Of a DNA stretch of 54,122 nt, positions 19,316-28,723 are shown in pieces (position 1 is the first letter of the stretch; each line of letters opens with the position of its first letter). This DNA comes from Bacteroidota bacterium (GTDB lineage Bacteria; Bacteroidota; Bacteroidia; Cytophagales; Cyclobacteriaceae). The DNA lies in the NCBI GenBank assembly GCA_018266395.1, contig JAFEAM010000040.1, positions 1-54,122 on the forward strand, written 5' to 3'. The notes beneath the pieces were generated by a model that saw only the letters and a program-made list of their open reading frames with translations, was not told where the DNA came from and made no database searches. The translations under genes were made by a program, and so were the position numbers.

Positions 19316-21205
19316 TTATTTGAGGGCGCCTTGCTTGATTTCGTCTACAACAGAAGGATCCAAAAGCGTAGTCACGTCACCCAAATTGGACGTGTCGCCT
19401 TCAGCCACCTTCCTGAGAATCCTTCGCATGATCTTGCCTGAGCGAGTCTTGGGCAGTCCTGAGACAAACTGAATCTTGTCGGGTTTGGCAATAGGTCCAA
19501 TGATCCTGGACACCAGGTCACGTATTTCTGCCCTAAGCTGTTCCTCTGCACCAGGTTTCTCGTAGCAGGTTACATAGGCATAAATTCCCTGACCTTTGAT
19601 GTCGTGTGGATAGCCTACAACCGCAGTTTCGCAGACGTTGATATGTTCATCAATTGCACTTTCAATTTCTGCCGTTCCGAGGTTGTGTCCGGAAACAATG
19701 ATAATATCATCTACCCTTCCGGTAATGCGGTAGTTGCCGTCCTCATCGCGTTTGCATCCATCGCCTGTAAAATACTTCCCGGGGAAGGTGGAGAAATAAG
19801 TGTCTTTGAATCGTTGGTGATCTCCGTAAATGGTACGGGCCATTGCCGGCCATGGGAACTTAAGCGCGAGTCTCCCTTCCACATGGTCTTCTAGCAATTC
19901 GCTTCCCTTCTCGTCCATGACGGCTGGTTGCACTCCTGGCAGCGGCAATGTGGCATGCGCAGGTTTCAACTTGGTCACGTTTGCAATCGGTGATATCATA
20001 ATGGCCCCCGTTTCGGTCTGCCACCAGGTATCCACGATCGGGCAATTGCCCTTTCCGATATTCTCATGGTACCAATGCCATGCCTCTTCATTAATTGGTT
20101 CACCAACCGTTCCTAGTATCTGCAGTGAGGACAGATCATATTTCTCCACAAATTCGATAGGGGCTTTCTCCAGTGAGCGTATCGCGGTTGGCGCAGTGTA
20201 AAAGATATTTACTTTGTGCCGTTCAATGGCTTGCCAAAATCTGCCCCAATCAGGCCAAGATGGAATACCTTCGAACATAATGGAAGTTGCGGCGTTAAGC
20301 AGAGGACCATATATAATGTATGAGTGACCCGTGACCCAACCAACGTCTGCAGTGCACCAAAAGATCGTTCCCGGCTTATATTGGAATACCGTCTTGAAAG
20401 TATAGGCAGTCTGAACCATGTATCCGCCGCAAGTATGTACCATACCTTTAGGCTTTCCCGTTGAGCCCGATGTATAGAGAATAAAGAGCAGATCCTCACT
20501 GTCCATCTCCTCCGCCGGGCAATCGGGACCGACCTTAGCCATCTCCTGACCCCACCAAAAGTCCCGGCCTGCCTGTATAGCCGGTTTTGTCCCCACGCGT
20601 TCAAGGATGATGATCGATTCAACAGTTGGACATTTCTTCACTGCCTCATCGACGATCTTTTTGAGGTCAATCACTTTGTCCCCCCTGAATGCGCCGTCAG
20701 CAGTCAGCACCACCTTGCATCCCGCATCGGTAATGCGGTCAATCAGCGACCCGGAAGAAAACCCGGCAAAAACCACTGAGTGTACAGCACCAATTCTGGC
20801 GCATCCCAGAACCGCATAAGCCAACTCAGGCACCATGGGCATATAGATGCAGACTCGGTCACCTTTCTTCACACCATGTTCCTTCAGCATGTTTCCCACC
20901 CGGCACACCTGATGATGGAGTTCTTTATAGGTTATTTTCTTGGACTCATGGTATGGATTATTGGGCTCCCAGATGATCGCTGTCTGGTCCCCCCTGTCAG
21001 CAAGGTGCCGATCGATACAGTTCTCGGTAATATTCATCTTGCCTCCAATGAACCATTGCACCTCAGGTTTCTTGAAATCCCATTTGAGCACTTTTTTCCA
21101 TTTCTTTCTCCACAAGAATTCTTCGGCCACCTCCGCCCAAAATCCTTCGGGGTCGTCAACACTTTTCTTGTACAAATCCTGATATTCTCTGATACTGGTT
21201 ATCAT
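19316..21205 (-). CDS. acs: Acetyl-CoA synthetase (AMP-forming)
   Basis: Converts acetate, ATP and CoA to acetyl-CoA via acetyl-AMP in the cytoplasm. Visible motifs: the phosphate-binding loop YTSGSTGKPKGMVHT, the WWQTETG adenine/acetate-pocket motif, the hinge region YFTGDGCKRDEDGNYRITGR, and PKTRSGKIMRR near the C-terminus, containing the catalytic Lys that is commonly regulated by acetylation. The ATG at 21205 (MITSIREYQDLYKKS, 629 residues) is preferred over a TTG at 21232, because the latter lies within a possible -7 promoter element (21236-21229). Divergent from the glycan cluster; the lipoprotein gene follows 32 bases downstream. Confidence 0.96.
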   Translation of the reverse strand: MITSIREYQDLYKKSVDDPEGFWAEVAEEFLWRKKWKKVLKWDFKKPEVQWFIGGKMNITENCIDRHLADRGDQTAIIWEPNNPYHESKKITYKELHHQVCRVGNMLKEHGVKKGDRVCIYMPMVPELAYAVLGCARIGAVHSVVFAGFSSGSLIDRITDAGCKVVLTADGAFRGDKVIDLKKIVDEAVKKCPTVESIIILERVGTKPAIQAGRDFWWGQEMAKVGPDCPAEEMDSEDLLFILYTSGSTGKPKGMVHTCGGYMVQTAYTFKTVFQYKPGTIFWCTADVGWVTGHSYIIYGPLLNAATSIMFEGIPSWPDWGRFWQAIERHKVNIFYTAPTAIRSLEKAPIEFVEKYDLSSLQILGTVGEPINEEAWHWYHENIGKGNCPIVDTWWQTETGAIMISPIANVTKLKPAHATLPLPGVQPAVMDEKGSELLEDHVEGRLALKFPWPAMARTIYGDHQRFKDTYFSTFPGKYFTGDGCKRDEDGNYRITGRVDDIIIVSGHNLGTAEIESAIDEHINVCETAVVGYPHDIKGQGIYAYVTCYEKPGAEEQLRAEIRDLVSRIIGPIAKPDKIQFVSGLPKTRSGKIMRRILRKVAEGDTSNLGDVTTLLDPSVVDEIKQGALK

Positions 21206-21228
21206 CACCGGTCGGCTTTTTGGAACAT

Positions 21229-21236
21229 TCAATATA
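21229..21236 (-). promoter_or_regulatory. Weak -7-like element before acs
   Basis: On the minus strand TATATTGA resembles TAnnTTTG with mismatches at its end; an ACTGG lies 19 bases further upstream in the -33 position. Predicted start of transcription is about 21222, which fits the ATG at 21205 and a 17-base leader. Confidence 0.25.
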
Positions 21237-21440
21237 CACCTGATCCGTTCATTTTCCAGTAAGGCTTCCCAGGAAATTCATGGCTGGTTTGATGGCATTA
21301 ACGTCGAAAGTGCAGTAAAACCCATGTGCCGACTCAAGGCTCTAACTAACGGCTGATGGGGTATTCTTATTTATCAGAGGTTTTCATTTATGCATCATAG
21401 GAATTAATTGATTAACTAAGCTATACAGACGAACAGGTAA

Positions 21441-22289
21441 ATGAAACTCAGGAATATCCCCATCGAAATTGATTCCATTCTTGTTGTCGTGGTGATTTAC
21501 CGCACGCCCGTTGAATCCACCCCCGCCTGGAATTCTTTGTTGCTAAATCGTTACAACAAGGAGAAGAGCCTCGATGTGCTGATTTATGACAATAGTCCAT
21601 CCCCCCAGAATATGCCGGAGCAGTCTAGTCTGAACATCCTTTACATGCATGATCATCGTAACCCGGGTGTCAGCACTGCATATAATAAAGCAGCGAGATT
21701 GGCAAAGGGTCTGAACAAAGACTGGTTATTGTTGCTCGATCAGGACACGGAATGGAACCAATCTGCACTTTCGATGTACCTTGAAACTGCAGTCAGTCAT
21801 AAAGATGTTAAAGTGTTTGCCCCTAGCGTATCAGACGAAATGGGGTTATTGTCTCCATTCAGGTTTCAGTGGGGTAGCGGAAGAAGACTACCTGACTGGA
21901 AAAAGGAGCTAATAGATTTATCCTATTATTCAGTTGTAAACTCCGGGTTACTCATCTCCGTGAGAGTATTCTGTGAAGCTGGCGGATATGATGAATCCAT
22001 ACCGCTTGACTTCAGCGACATAGACTTCTGTCACAGGTTGGCCCGTGCAGGGATTAATGCTCAACACATCCCTTGCGTTCTGAAAACCAGGCATTCATCT
22101 TCTGTGCCCCAAGTAGCCGAATCTGCAATACAAAGATTTTGGTTGTACTGCAAAGGCGCTGCCATGTTTGCCAGGAGAACAAGAGATCTTATAATTCCAA
22201 TACGCCAACATTTACGATCCGTTCATCTTAGCCTCAGGTACAGGAATTTCCAATTCATTTTCATCTCATTAAAGCTGAGACGGCTATGA
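21441..22289 (+). CDS. GT2-family glycosyltransferase, rhamnosyltransferase-like
   Basis: Transfers a sugar from a nucleotide donor onto a growing surface glycan. The GT-A fold is evident: ILVVVVIYRTPVEST at the N-terminus, a central LLLDQDTEWN (DxD-type metal/nucleotide site) and GGYDESIPLDFSDIDFCHRL, the ED-like acceptor-side motif of the RfbF/WcaA-like rhamnosyltransferase group. 282 residues, soluble, with a basic C-terminus that may touch the membrane. First gene of a ten-gene plus-strand run; its stop overlaps the next start by 4 bases. The 235-base gap to the divergent acs should hold the cluster promoter, but I could not find a clear consensus there. Donor sugar is a guess from similarity only. 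Confidence 0.88.
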   Translation: MKLRNIPIEIDSILVVVVIYRTPVESTPAWNSLLLNRYNKEKSLDVLIYDNSPSPQNMPEQSSLNILYMHDHRNPGVSTAYNKAARLAKGLNKDWLLLLDQDTEWNQSALSMYLETAVSHKDVKVFAPSVSDEMGLLSPFRFQWGSGRRLPDWKKELIDLSYYSVVNSGLLISVRVFCEAGGYDESIPLDFSDIDFCHRLARAGINAQHIPCVLKTRHSSSVPQVAESAIQRFWLYCKGAAMFARRTRDLIIPIRQHLRSVHLSLRYRNFQFIFISLKLRRL

Positions 22290-23488
22290 ATCCATTCTTC
22301 GGATATGCTGCCGCCTGTTCCATAACTTTGATCTTGTACTCGCTGCACTGGTCTGGACGGTATCCTCCGCTCAGTGCCTCACTGGGAATCTTTCTTGGCG
22401 CCACCATTCTCATTCATCTTTTGACAGGCCAACTATGGAAGAGGTCTTTTTCCCTTACGTCGTCACCACGGTTTCCGGCCATTAATCATTTCAGAGTCAC
22501 AGCGGTGATTTACGCATTGTGGACACTTGATTTCATTTATGAAGGCGGGGTTCCGTTAATAAAAATTCTACTCCACCAGCCCTACAACTATCGGTTATTC
22601 GGATTCCCCACGGTTCACGTGTTTACTGTGACTTTTGCTTCCTGTTACACGGTCTTTCTTTTTTATCAATTTCTCGTTACTAAAAAGGGATACCTCTTGC
22701 TGTTGTGGACAGCAAATCTGATGGCAGCAGTTCTGATTTACAGTCGGGCGATGCTGGTCTTTAACCTGGTCTCCTGTGCTTTTGTGTGGCTTGGCGTCGG
22801 ACCATACAGAAAATCCTTATTGATCCCCGCCGCAATCATTGCACTTTCCATACTGTTGTATCTTTTTGGAGTACTGGGGAATCTGAGAGTGTCACGGGAG
22901 GCTGGTAAGGCGTATACCAATGACTTATTTCTGGAGGTTGGTAAAGCGACGCCGGAGTTTGCAGCTACAGGCATTCCCAAAGAATATTTCTGGTCATATG
23001 TCTATCTGACTTCCCCAATAGCCAACCTGCAAACCAACCTGAATCATCCCAAACCATTACCAATCTCCGGTGTTGCATCAGGTCAGATGGTTATCAATGA
23101 ATTCTTGTTCGATTTCATATCAAAAAGAGTGAATCGATATACAGGCCATACCCCGCTGGAAGGCTACACAATTGGTCCTCCTTTCAACGTCTCCACAGTT
23201 TACTCTGGATCATTCACATATCAACAGTGGCCGGGAATGATTGCCATGGCGCTTTTTCTTGTTGCGCTTCCGTGGCTGTACCTTAAATGCACCGTCAGAC
23301 ACTCCGTATTCTCCACAGTGGGGATCTCCATTCTATGTACGATATATTGCTTTCTTCTGTACGACAATACCATCAGATTCACAGGACTCGCATTTCAGCT
23401 TGTTTATCCTGTCCTGGCGGGTTGGATTGACAGGGGCAAACTAAAGTTGCTTGTTCTCAAAGACAAACCGATTGGTGTTAAACCATGA
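22286..23488 (+). CDS. Wzy-like oligosaccharide repeat-unit polymerase
   Basis: A hydrophobic protein of 400 residues with roughly ten or more membrane segments and one long polar loop around residues 205-315 that contains NLQTNLNHPKPLPISG and many aromatic and charged residues, the topology of O-antigen or capsule repeat polymerases (periplasmic loop between two helix bundles). Such enzymes join lipid-linked repeat units at the periplasmic face of the inner membrane. Primary sequence in this family is poorly conserved, so the call rests on topology and context: it lies between glycosyltransferase genes with 4-base overlaps on both sides. An alternative is a different multi-spanning glycan enzyme. 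Confidence 0.7.
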   Translation: MNPFFGYAAACSITLILYSLHWSGRYPPLSASLGIFLGATILIHLLTGQLWKRSFSLTSSPRFPAINHFRVTAVIYALWTLDFIYEGGVPLIKILLHQPYNYRLFGFPTVHVFTVTFASCYTVFLFYQFLVTKKGYLLLLWTANLMAAVLIYSRAMLVFNLVSCAFVWLGVGPYRKSLLIPAAIIALSILLYLFGVLGNLRVSREAGKAYTNDLFLEVGKATPEFAATGIPKEYFWSYVYLTSPIANLQTNLNHPKPLPISGVASGQMVINEFLFDFISKRVNRYTGHTPLEGYTIGPPFNVSTVYSGSFTYQQWPGMIAMALFLVALPWLYLKCTVRHSVFSTVGISILCTIYCFLLYDNTIRFTGLAFQLVYPVLAGWIDRGKLKLLVLKDKPIGVKP

Positions 23489-24243
23489 GCGCTCAGGTAC
23501 AACTGAAATTCAAAAACGTTTCAAAGGACACGGACTTGCCTTCCATTTCAGTATGCATGGCAGTCCGGAATGGGTCAACGTTTTTGAGGGAACAGATTGT
23601 TTCAATATTGACGCAACTCAGGCCTTACGATGAACTTATCATAACTGATGACCACTCAACTGATGATTCAATTAAAGTTGCACAATCACTTCAGGATAGA
23701 AGGATCCGGATTTTACACGCGGAGCGAAGTGGAGTCGTTCCTGCGTTTGAAGTTTCTCTTGAAACAGCAAAGGGGGATTTTATTTTTCTTGCTGATCAGG
23801 ATGATATTTGGGCGCCCAACAAAGTGGAGGTGACGCTGACGCACCTCGTCAAACATGATCTGGTCGTCTCAGACTGTGTCGTCGTTAGTGAGGGTCTGGA
23901 GACCTTGCAACCCTCCTTTCAACAGTTACATCGGTCGCGAAAAGGACTCGTCCGAAATCTTATCAGAAACTCGTACATGGGATGCTGTATGGCATTCAGA
24001 AGGGAACTGCTCCAGCGCGTTCTTCCCTTTCCGGCTGGCATTCCAGTTCATGACATTTGGATCGGATTGGTGGGTGAGATGCATTTCAGAAGCATATTCA
24101 TACCCGACAAACTGGTGTATTATCGCAGACACCGGTCTAACGCCACCACCACCTCTACTACCACCCACAGGTCTTTCACTCGCAGGATCAAAGAAAGAAT
24201 CGTATTGATTAGGAATTTAATGGAACTGACCTATGCAAAGTGA
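23485..24243 (+). CDS. GT2-family glycosyltransferase
   Basis: GT-A glycosyltransferase of 252 residues: SISVCMAVRNGSTFLREQ at the start of the fold, IITDDHSTDDS (the nucleotide-binding DDxSxD motif), and FIFLADQDDIWAP (DxD-type site followed by the usual Trp). HDIWIGLVGEMHF is the acceptor-side motif. It belongs to the WcaA-like group often annotated as rhamnosyl- or galactosyltransferases. It overlaps the polymerase gene upstream by 4 bases and the next glycosyltransferase by 11 bases, which implies translational coupling. Cytoplasmic or peripheral to the inner membrane. Confidence 0.9.
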   Translation: MSAQVQLKFKNVSKDTDLPSISVCMAVRNGSTFLREQIVSILTQLRPYDELIITDDHSTDDSIKVAQSLQDRRIRILHAERSGVVPAFEVSLETAKGDFIFLADQDDIWAPNKVEVTLTHLVKHDLVVSDCVVVSEGLETLQPSFQQLHRSRKGLVRNLIRNSYMGCCMAFRRELLQRVLPFPAGIPVHDIWIGLVGEMHFRSIFIPDKLVYYRRHRSNATTTSTTTHRSFTRRIKERIVLIRNLMELTYAK

Positions 24244-25066
24244 ATTAGCGGCCAGTATTGTGCTCTACAAAACACCCGAACATTTGTGGCATTCTGCTGT
24301 GAAAAGCTTTTTGGGAAGTTATCCGGACGGTCATGTCTTTCTGATTGACAATTCACCATCCCGTAATACCTCCAGAATTGTCATCTCCGACAACCGGATT
24401 GAGTATGTCTCAAACCGAAACAACATCGGATTTGGTGCAGCTCATAATGTTGCGATAAGAATGTCTCAACAGCGAGGCTACCCGTTTCACCTGGTGCTTA
24501 ACCCGGATGTCTATTTTGAAAAAGAAGTGATCCCTTCATTATTACGAATGATGGGATCGAATGCAGATGTAGGCCTGGCCATGCCCAAGGTTCTTTATCC
24601 GGATGGAAGAATACAGCATCTCTGTAAACTGTTGCCATCGCCACAGCATCTGTTGATCAGGAGGTTTCTCCCGTTTCATCGAAGGCTTCTTCCGAAGAAG
24701 AGTCAGGAATATGAACTGAAGTTTTCAGGCTATAGCCGGATTATGGATGTCCCGTGCCTTTCGGGGTGCTTCATGATGCTACGTAACGACTGTCTGAAAA
24801 AAATCGGATTGTTTGATGAGGATATCTTTCTCTACACAGAAGACATTGATCTCAGTCGACGCATACACAAACATTTCAGAACTGTCTATTTTCCTGAAGT
24901 CAGCATTTACCACCACCACGAACGGGGGTCTTACAAACGACTGATGCCCTTTCTTTTTCATGTTTCGAGTGCCATTAAGTACTTCAATAAATGGGGATGG
25001 TTCCATGATCCCGAACGTAAAGCCATTAATCAGAAAACACTTTATCAGTTATCCAAACTATTGTGA
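24233..25066 (+). CDS. GT2-family glycosyltransferase
   Basis: GT-A glycosyltransferase, 277 residues. ASIVLYKTPEHLW opens the fold, VFLIDNSPS and NIGFGAAHN are the nucleotide-binding signatures of the 'NNxGFGxGxN' GT2 branch, LVLNPDVYF is its DxD equivalent, and GCFMMLRNDCLKKIGLFDE with LYTEDIDLSRRI is the conserved acceptor-side/catalytic region. This branch includes rhamnosyltransferases of O-antigen and mycobacterial galactan synthesis. The start overlaps the preceding gene by 11 bases; its stop overlaps the GTG start of the ligase-like gene. Sugar specificity is not predictable. Confidence 0.92.
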   Translation: MQSELAASIVLYKTPEHLWHSAVKSFLGSYPDGHVFLIDNSPSRNTSRIVISDNRIEYVSNRNNIGFGAAHNVAIRMSQQRGYPFHLVLNPDVYFEKEVIPSLLRMMGSNADVGLAMPKVLYPDGRIQHLCKLLPSPQHLLIRRFLPFHRRLLPKKSQEYELKFSGYSRIMDVPCLSGCFMMLRNDCLKKIGLFDEDIFLYTEDIDLSRRIHKHFRTVYFPEVSIYHHHERGSYKRLMPFLFHVSSAIKYFNKWGWFHDPERKAINQKTLYQLSKLL

Positions 25067-26358
25067 ATCCTCATCGCCTGATCATATTCACTTCACTCCT
25101 GGCGGCGATTGTCTGTCTTCCGTTCTCGGTTGTTGGTTGCCACACAGCGATCGGCATTTTTCTGGTTGCCTGGTGTATGGAAGGAAGATGGGGAACAAAG
25201 TGGTCGATTTTTGCAAACAACAGTCTTATATGGATTTTCCTTGTTTTCTTTATTATTCACATTTCAGGACTTTTCAATTCTGATAACATCGACCAAGCAT
25301 GGTTCAATCTTGAGAAGAAGATTACCCTATTGATTCTCCCTCTCACATTGTCCACAACCCTGTCACTTCAAAAAAGTGACATTGCCATGCTCATAAAGGG
25401 TTTCGTCGCAGGGTGCCTGGTGGCGGCGGGTTCATGTGTTCTGATGGCAATGAACCACTACCCGGGTGAAAGACAGATTAATTTTGATTCTCACACGCTA
25501 TTTTCGTATTCACTTCAAAATCCCGATTCATCGCAGACCTGGATGAATCTCTCCTACATATCTCTCGCTTCAGGAATAGACATGCATCCCACCTTTCTGG
25601 CATACTATATCCTGTTTGCAGCATGTATTCTTTACGAAGGCCTGGAGGATCAGAAGTCGGGATGGTTGACTCCTCTTACCTCATTTCTCCTGATCATATT
25701 TTTTTGCTCGCTCATTTTTCTTTTGTCATCGCGCCTGGTCATTTTTCTGACCTTGCTTGCAGCTGCAACGGTCCTGAGCCTTTACCTTAAACAAGCAAGC
25801 AGCTACAGGCTGTGGGTCGGAGCGGCCATACCAGTGCTGTTTGCGGTGGGAATAAGCCTTAATCCGGTAATGCGATACCGAAGCTGGCAGGAGCTTCTAG
25901 ACCCTCAATCTTACCATGCCTATGATGGGGAGTACCACTTTTCCACCGGACTGCGGTACTCATTATGGAAAGTTGCCACCTATGCCATCGGAGAGGTCAA
26001 TCCGATTACAGGAACGGGTACAGGTGATGTGGCGGAGGCCATGAAACAGGAGGCATCGCGTCAGGAAGTAAGGCATTCCATTGGAACCAACGATCCGCAC
26101 AATGAGTACCTGTTTCTTCAACTTGCGTTAGGCACGCCAGGTCTTCTTATGTGGATACTTTGCCTTACGCTTCCATTGATAAAGGCATGGAAGCAGAACG
26201 ACATGATCTTCTTTTTCTTCTTCCTTTCATTCGCTGCGCTGTGCGTTACCGAAAGTGCTTTTGAGTCACAAAAAGGAATTGTACTTTTTACCCTCTTTAG
26301 TTCTCTCTTTATTTTCAAATATCGCTTCACGCCGGAGTTAGGCCCTGGTTTGATATGA
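25063..26358 (+). CDS. O-antigen ligase / polymerase family membrane protein
   Basis: Inner-membrane protein, 431 residues with about ten hydrophobic segments. A long polar loop between about residues 280 and 355 contains GTGTGD and the motif TNDPHNEYLFLQLALG, which is characteristic of the Wzy_C/WaaL ligase family ('PHN.yl', with a His thought to take part in catalysis). These enzymes transfer a lipid-linked glycan to an acceptor or polymerise repeat units. The start is GTG at 25063, overlapping the previous stop by 4 bases. It is the second polymerase-like membrane protein of the cluster; one of the two presumably polymerises and the other attaches the chain to lipid or protein. Confidence 0.85.
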   Translation: MNPHRLIIFTSLLAAIVCLPFSVVGCHTAIGIFLVAWCMEGRWGTKWSIFANNSLIWIFLVFFIIHISGLFNSDNIDQAWFNLEKKITLLILPLTLSTTLSLQKSDIAMLIKGFVAGCLVAAGSCVLMAMNHYPGERQINFDSHTLFSYSLQNPDSSQTWMNLSYISLASGIDMHPTFLAYYILFAACILYEGLEDQKSGWLTPLTSFLLIIFFCSLIFLLSSRLVIFLTLLAAATVLSLYLKQASSYRLWVGAAIPVLFAVGISLNPVMRYRSWQELLDPQSYHAYDGEYHFSTGLRYSLWKVATYAIGEVNPITGTGTGDVAEAMKQEASRQEVRHSIGTNDPHNEYLFLQLALGTPGLLMWILCLTLPLIKAWKQNDMIFFFFFLSFAALCVTESAFESQKGIVLFTLFSSLFIFKYRFTPELGPGLI

Positions 26359-27281
26359 AGCCATTAACGATCATATCACCACTGGAGGAGGGAGTACTGA
26401 AAACATTGTCGTACTATGATCTCTTTGACTATCCATTAACACCGACGGAGGTATTCCATTATTTGCCTACCAATCACACTACCGAGTGTGAGGTGGAGAG
26501 CGCCTTGAAGCACCTGGAACAACGCTGCCTCGTTTTCGCCATGAACGGCTTTTACAGTATGCGTCAGGATCCGTGGCTTGGAATGCGACGCATCAAAGGG
26601 AACAGTATGGCGAAAGAACACATGCGCATTGCAAGGAACAAAGCAAGACTGATATCACTTTTTCCCTTCACCAGAAGTGTGATGATCTCCGGTTCACTTT
26701 CCAAAGGCTATGCCGACGAGGACAGTGATATTGATTTTTTTGTGATTACGGCCCCTGGAAGGCTTTGGATTACGCGCATGCTCCTTGTCCTTTTCAAACG
26801 CATCTTTCTGTCAAACAATCACAAATACTTTTGTGTCAACTACTATGTTTCGGAGGATCAACTTGCCCTGGACGAACATAATATCTACACAGCTACTGAG
26901 TTGGCGACGCTTGTCCCCTTGGAGAACCCTCGTTTGCATGCAGAGTTGCTTGGGAATAACCGATGGGTTGCGGACTTCTTTCCCAATATTGTTTTTCCAG
27001 AGAGCAAGGAAGAGACTCCAACTCAGCCTTGGTTTAAACGAGGATGTGAATTTTTGCTGAATCTGTTCTTCCCCGCTTTTTTCGACAAGTCCTTTATGGA
27101 TCTTTTTCATAAGAGGATGAGGCGAATATATGGCCGATCCTATCAACAAAGGGACTTCGATAGGATTTTCAAAAGCAGTCCAGGGGTGTCTCGGAATCAT
27201 CCAAGGGATTTTCAAAAACTAGTGGTTAGCCAATACGAACAAAAATTGAATCAGCTTTTGGGCAGGTTGCATCGCGCATGA
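26355..27281 (+). CDS. Winged-helix / nucleotidyltransferase fusion protein
   Basis: 308 residues. Residues 10-75 look like a winged-helix unit (EEGVLKTLSYYDLFDYPLTP, helices, then a beta wing LVFAMNGFYSM). Residues 108-128 carry the polymerase-beta-type nucleotidyltransferase signature: ISGSLSKG followed by a DxD (Gly113, Ser114, Asp125, Asp127) in correct spacing. The C-terminal half is helical and basic. The target of nucleotidyl transfer is unknown; relatives act on antibiotics, tRNA, proteins or toxins. Both ends overlap neighbours by 4 bases, so it is an integral part of the glycan operon. It could activate a small molecule or modify a carrier or regulator. Family fold is confident; function is not. 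Confidence 0.75.
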   Translation: MKPLTIISPLEEGVLKTLSYYDLFDYPLTPTEVFHYLPTNHTTECEVESALKHLEQRCLVFAMNGFYSMRQDPWLGMRRIKGNSMAKEHMRIARNKARLISLFPFTRSVMISGSLSKGYADEDSDIDFFVITAPGRLWITRMLLVLFKRIFLSNNHKYFCVNYYVSEDQLALDEHNIYTATELATLVPLENPRLHAELLGNNRWVADFFPNIVFPESKEETPTQPWFKRGCEFLLNLFFPAFFDKSFMDLFHKRMRRIYGRSYQQRDFDRIFKSSPGVSRNHPRDFQKLVVSQYEQKLNQLLGRLHRA

Positions 27282-28723
27282 GAGTGTTATTCACGCATTC
27301 TTACTTTTACAAGTTGGACCCCAAACAATGGAAGGCCCGTCAGCCTTACCCGCCTTTGGGTACGCTTTGGGCAGCAGCCGTCGCCAGGGAAATAGGGATG
27401 GATGTATCTCTGTTCGACAGCGGCCTGATGCTACCAGATGATTTCGGCCTGTGTCTAAGAAATGAACAGCCAAACCTGGTAGTCATATTTGACGACGGCT
27501 TTAACTATCTCACCAAGATGTGTCTGACCGTGATGCGAGAGGCTGCATTTCGAATGATAAGGGAAAGCAGAGAGGCAGGTGTACCCGTAGTGGTGTGCAA
27601 TTCAGATTCAAGCGATCACTTTGATCTTTACCTCAGGCAGGGCGCAATGTGTATCATCAGAGGTGAAGGAGAGGAAACACTCAAAGAAGTATTGCACTCT
27701 CTTCAGACAGATTCTCCCATCAAGCACGTCCCAGGCACAATCTCCATGGATGGAGAAAATGTTGTGGCTGGTCCACCCCGAGCAGTATTGCGCGAACTGG
27801 ATAATCTGCCTATACCAGCCTGGGATCTGGTAAAGATGGAAGACTACAGGAATATCTGGATGAAGGCGCATGGCTATTTTTCTCTCAATGTTGCAACTAC
27901 GCGTGGCTGTCCTTACAAATGTAATTGGTGCGCTAAACCTATTTATGGCAACCGGTATAACTCCCGTTCGCCAGGAAAGGTCGCTGAGGAAATTGCATAC
28001 CTGACCAAGACATATCGTGTCCGGCATTTTTGGATGTGCGATGATATATTCGGCTTAAAGCCCGGGTGGTTGAAGGCTTTTGCAGACGAAGTGCAGAATC
28101 GTCAATTGTCTTTTCGCTACAAGATTCAATCCCGTGCCGATCTCCTTGAACCGGATGTTGTGACACTGCTGAAGAAATCGGGAGCTGAGACTGTATGGAT
28201 GGGTGCAGAATCAGGATCGCAGGAAATACTCGATGCTATGGATAAAGGGATCACTTTGGGGCAAATTCAAAATGCAACTGCCTTGCTGAAGAAACAAGGG
28301 ATCAGGGTCGGCTACTTTATTCAATTCGGATACCACGGAGAGCAAAAGGCGGATGTGGAAAAGACCATTAAACTGGTTGTGGAGCAAATGCCGGACGAAA
28401 TCGGCGTTTCCGTTTCTTATCCATTACCCGGTACACGGTTTTACGAAAAAGTAAAAATGGAAATGAAAGGAAAACAAAACTGGACAGACTCGGATGACCT
28501 GGCGTTGATGTACAAGAATACTTACAGTCCTGCTTATTACCGTGTTCTTCATCGTTATCTGCACGGGCGGTTCCGCATTCAAAGAAGTATTTATCAACTG
28601 AAAAGATTGATTACGCGGCCTGTGTTGCCAGGGCTTGGAATAATTAAATCATTGGTTGTGATGATAATATATTTCCCTATCACATTGGTTCGCGGCTATC
28701 GTCTTAGGCTCCTGCAGAGATGA
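27278..28723 (+). CDS. B12-binding-type radical SAM enzyme
   Basis: 481 residues. Residues 1-150 resemble a cobalamin-binding Rossmann domain (PPLGTLWAAAVAREIG, later IIRGEGEETLKE); the classical DxHxxG His ligand is not seen, as in many class B radical SAM enzymes. The radical SAM barrel begins with C-x3-C-x2-C at Cys211, Cys215 and Cys218 for the 4Fe-4S cluster, and continues with GAESGSQEILDAMDKG, typical of this superfamily. The C-terminal 90 residues are basic and partly hydrophobic and may contact the membrane. Such enzymes methylate unactivated carbons, or rearrange or cyclise substrates. In this operon the substrate is probably a sugar, a lipid carrier or a glycan-linked group. Related to the enzyme at 33346-34863. 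Confidence 0.88.
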   Translation: MRVLFTHSYFYKLDPKQWKARQPYPPLGTLWAAAVAREIGMDVSLFDSGLMLPDDFGLCLRNEQPNLVVIFDDGFNYLTKMCLTVMREAAFRMIRESREAGVPVVVCNSDSSDHFDLYLRQGAMCIIRGEGEETLKEVLHSLQTDSPIKHVPGTISMDGENVVAGPPRAVLRELDNLPIPAWDLVKMEDYRNIWMKAHGYFSLNVATTRGCPYKCNWCAKPIYGNRYNSRSPGKVAEEIAYLTKTYRVRHFWMCDDIFGLKPGWLKAFADEVQNRQLSFRYKIQSRADLLEPDVVTLLKKSGAETVWMGAESGSQEILDAMDKGITLGQIQNATALLKKQGIRVGYFIQFGYHGEQKADVEKTIKLVVEQMPDEIGVSVSYPLPGTRFYEKVKMEMKGKQNWTDSDDLALMYKNTYSPAYYRVLHRYLHGRFRIQRSIYQLKRLITRPVLPGLGIIKSLVVMIIYFPITLVRGYRLRLLQR

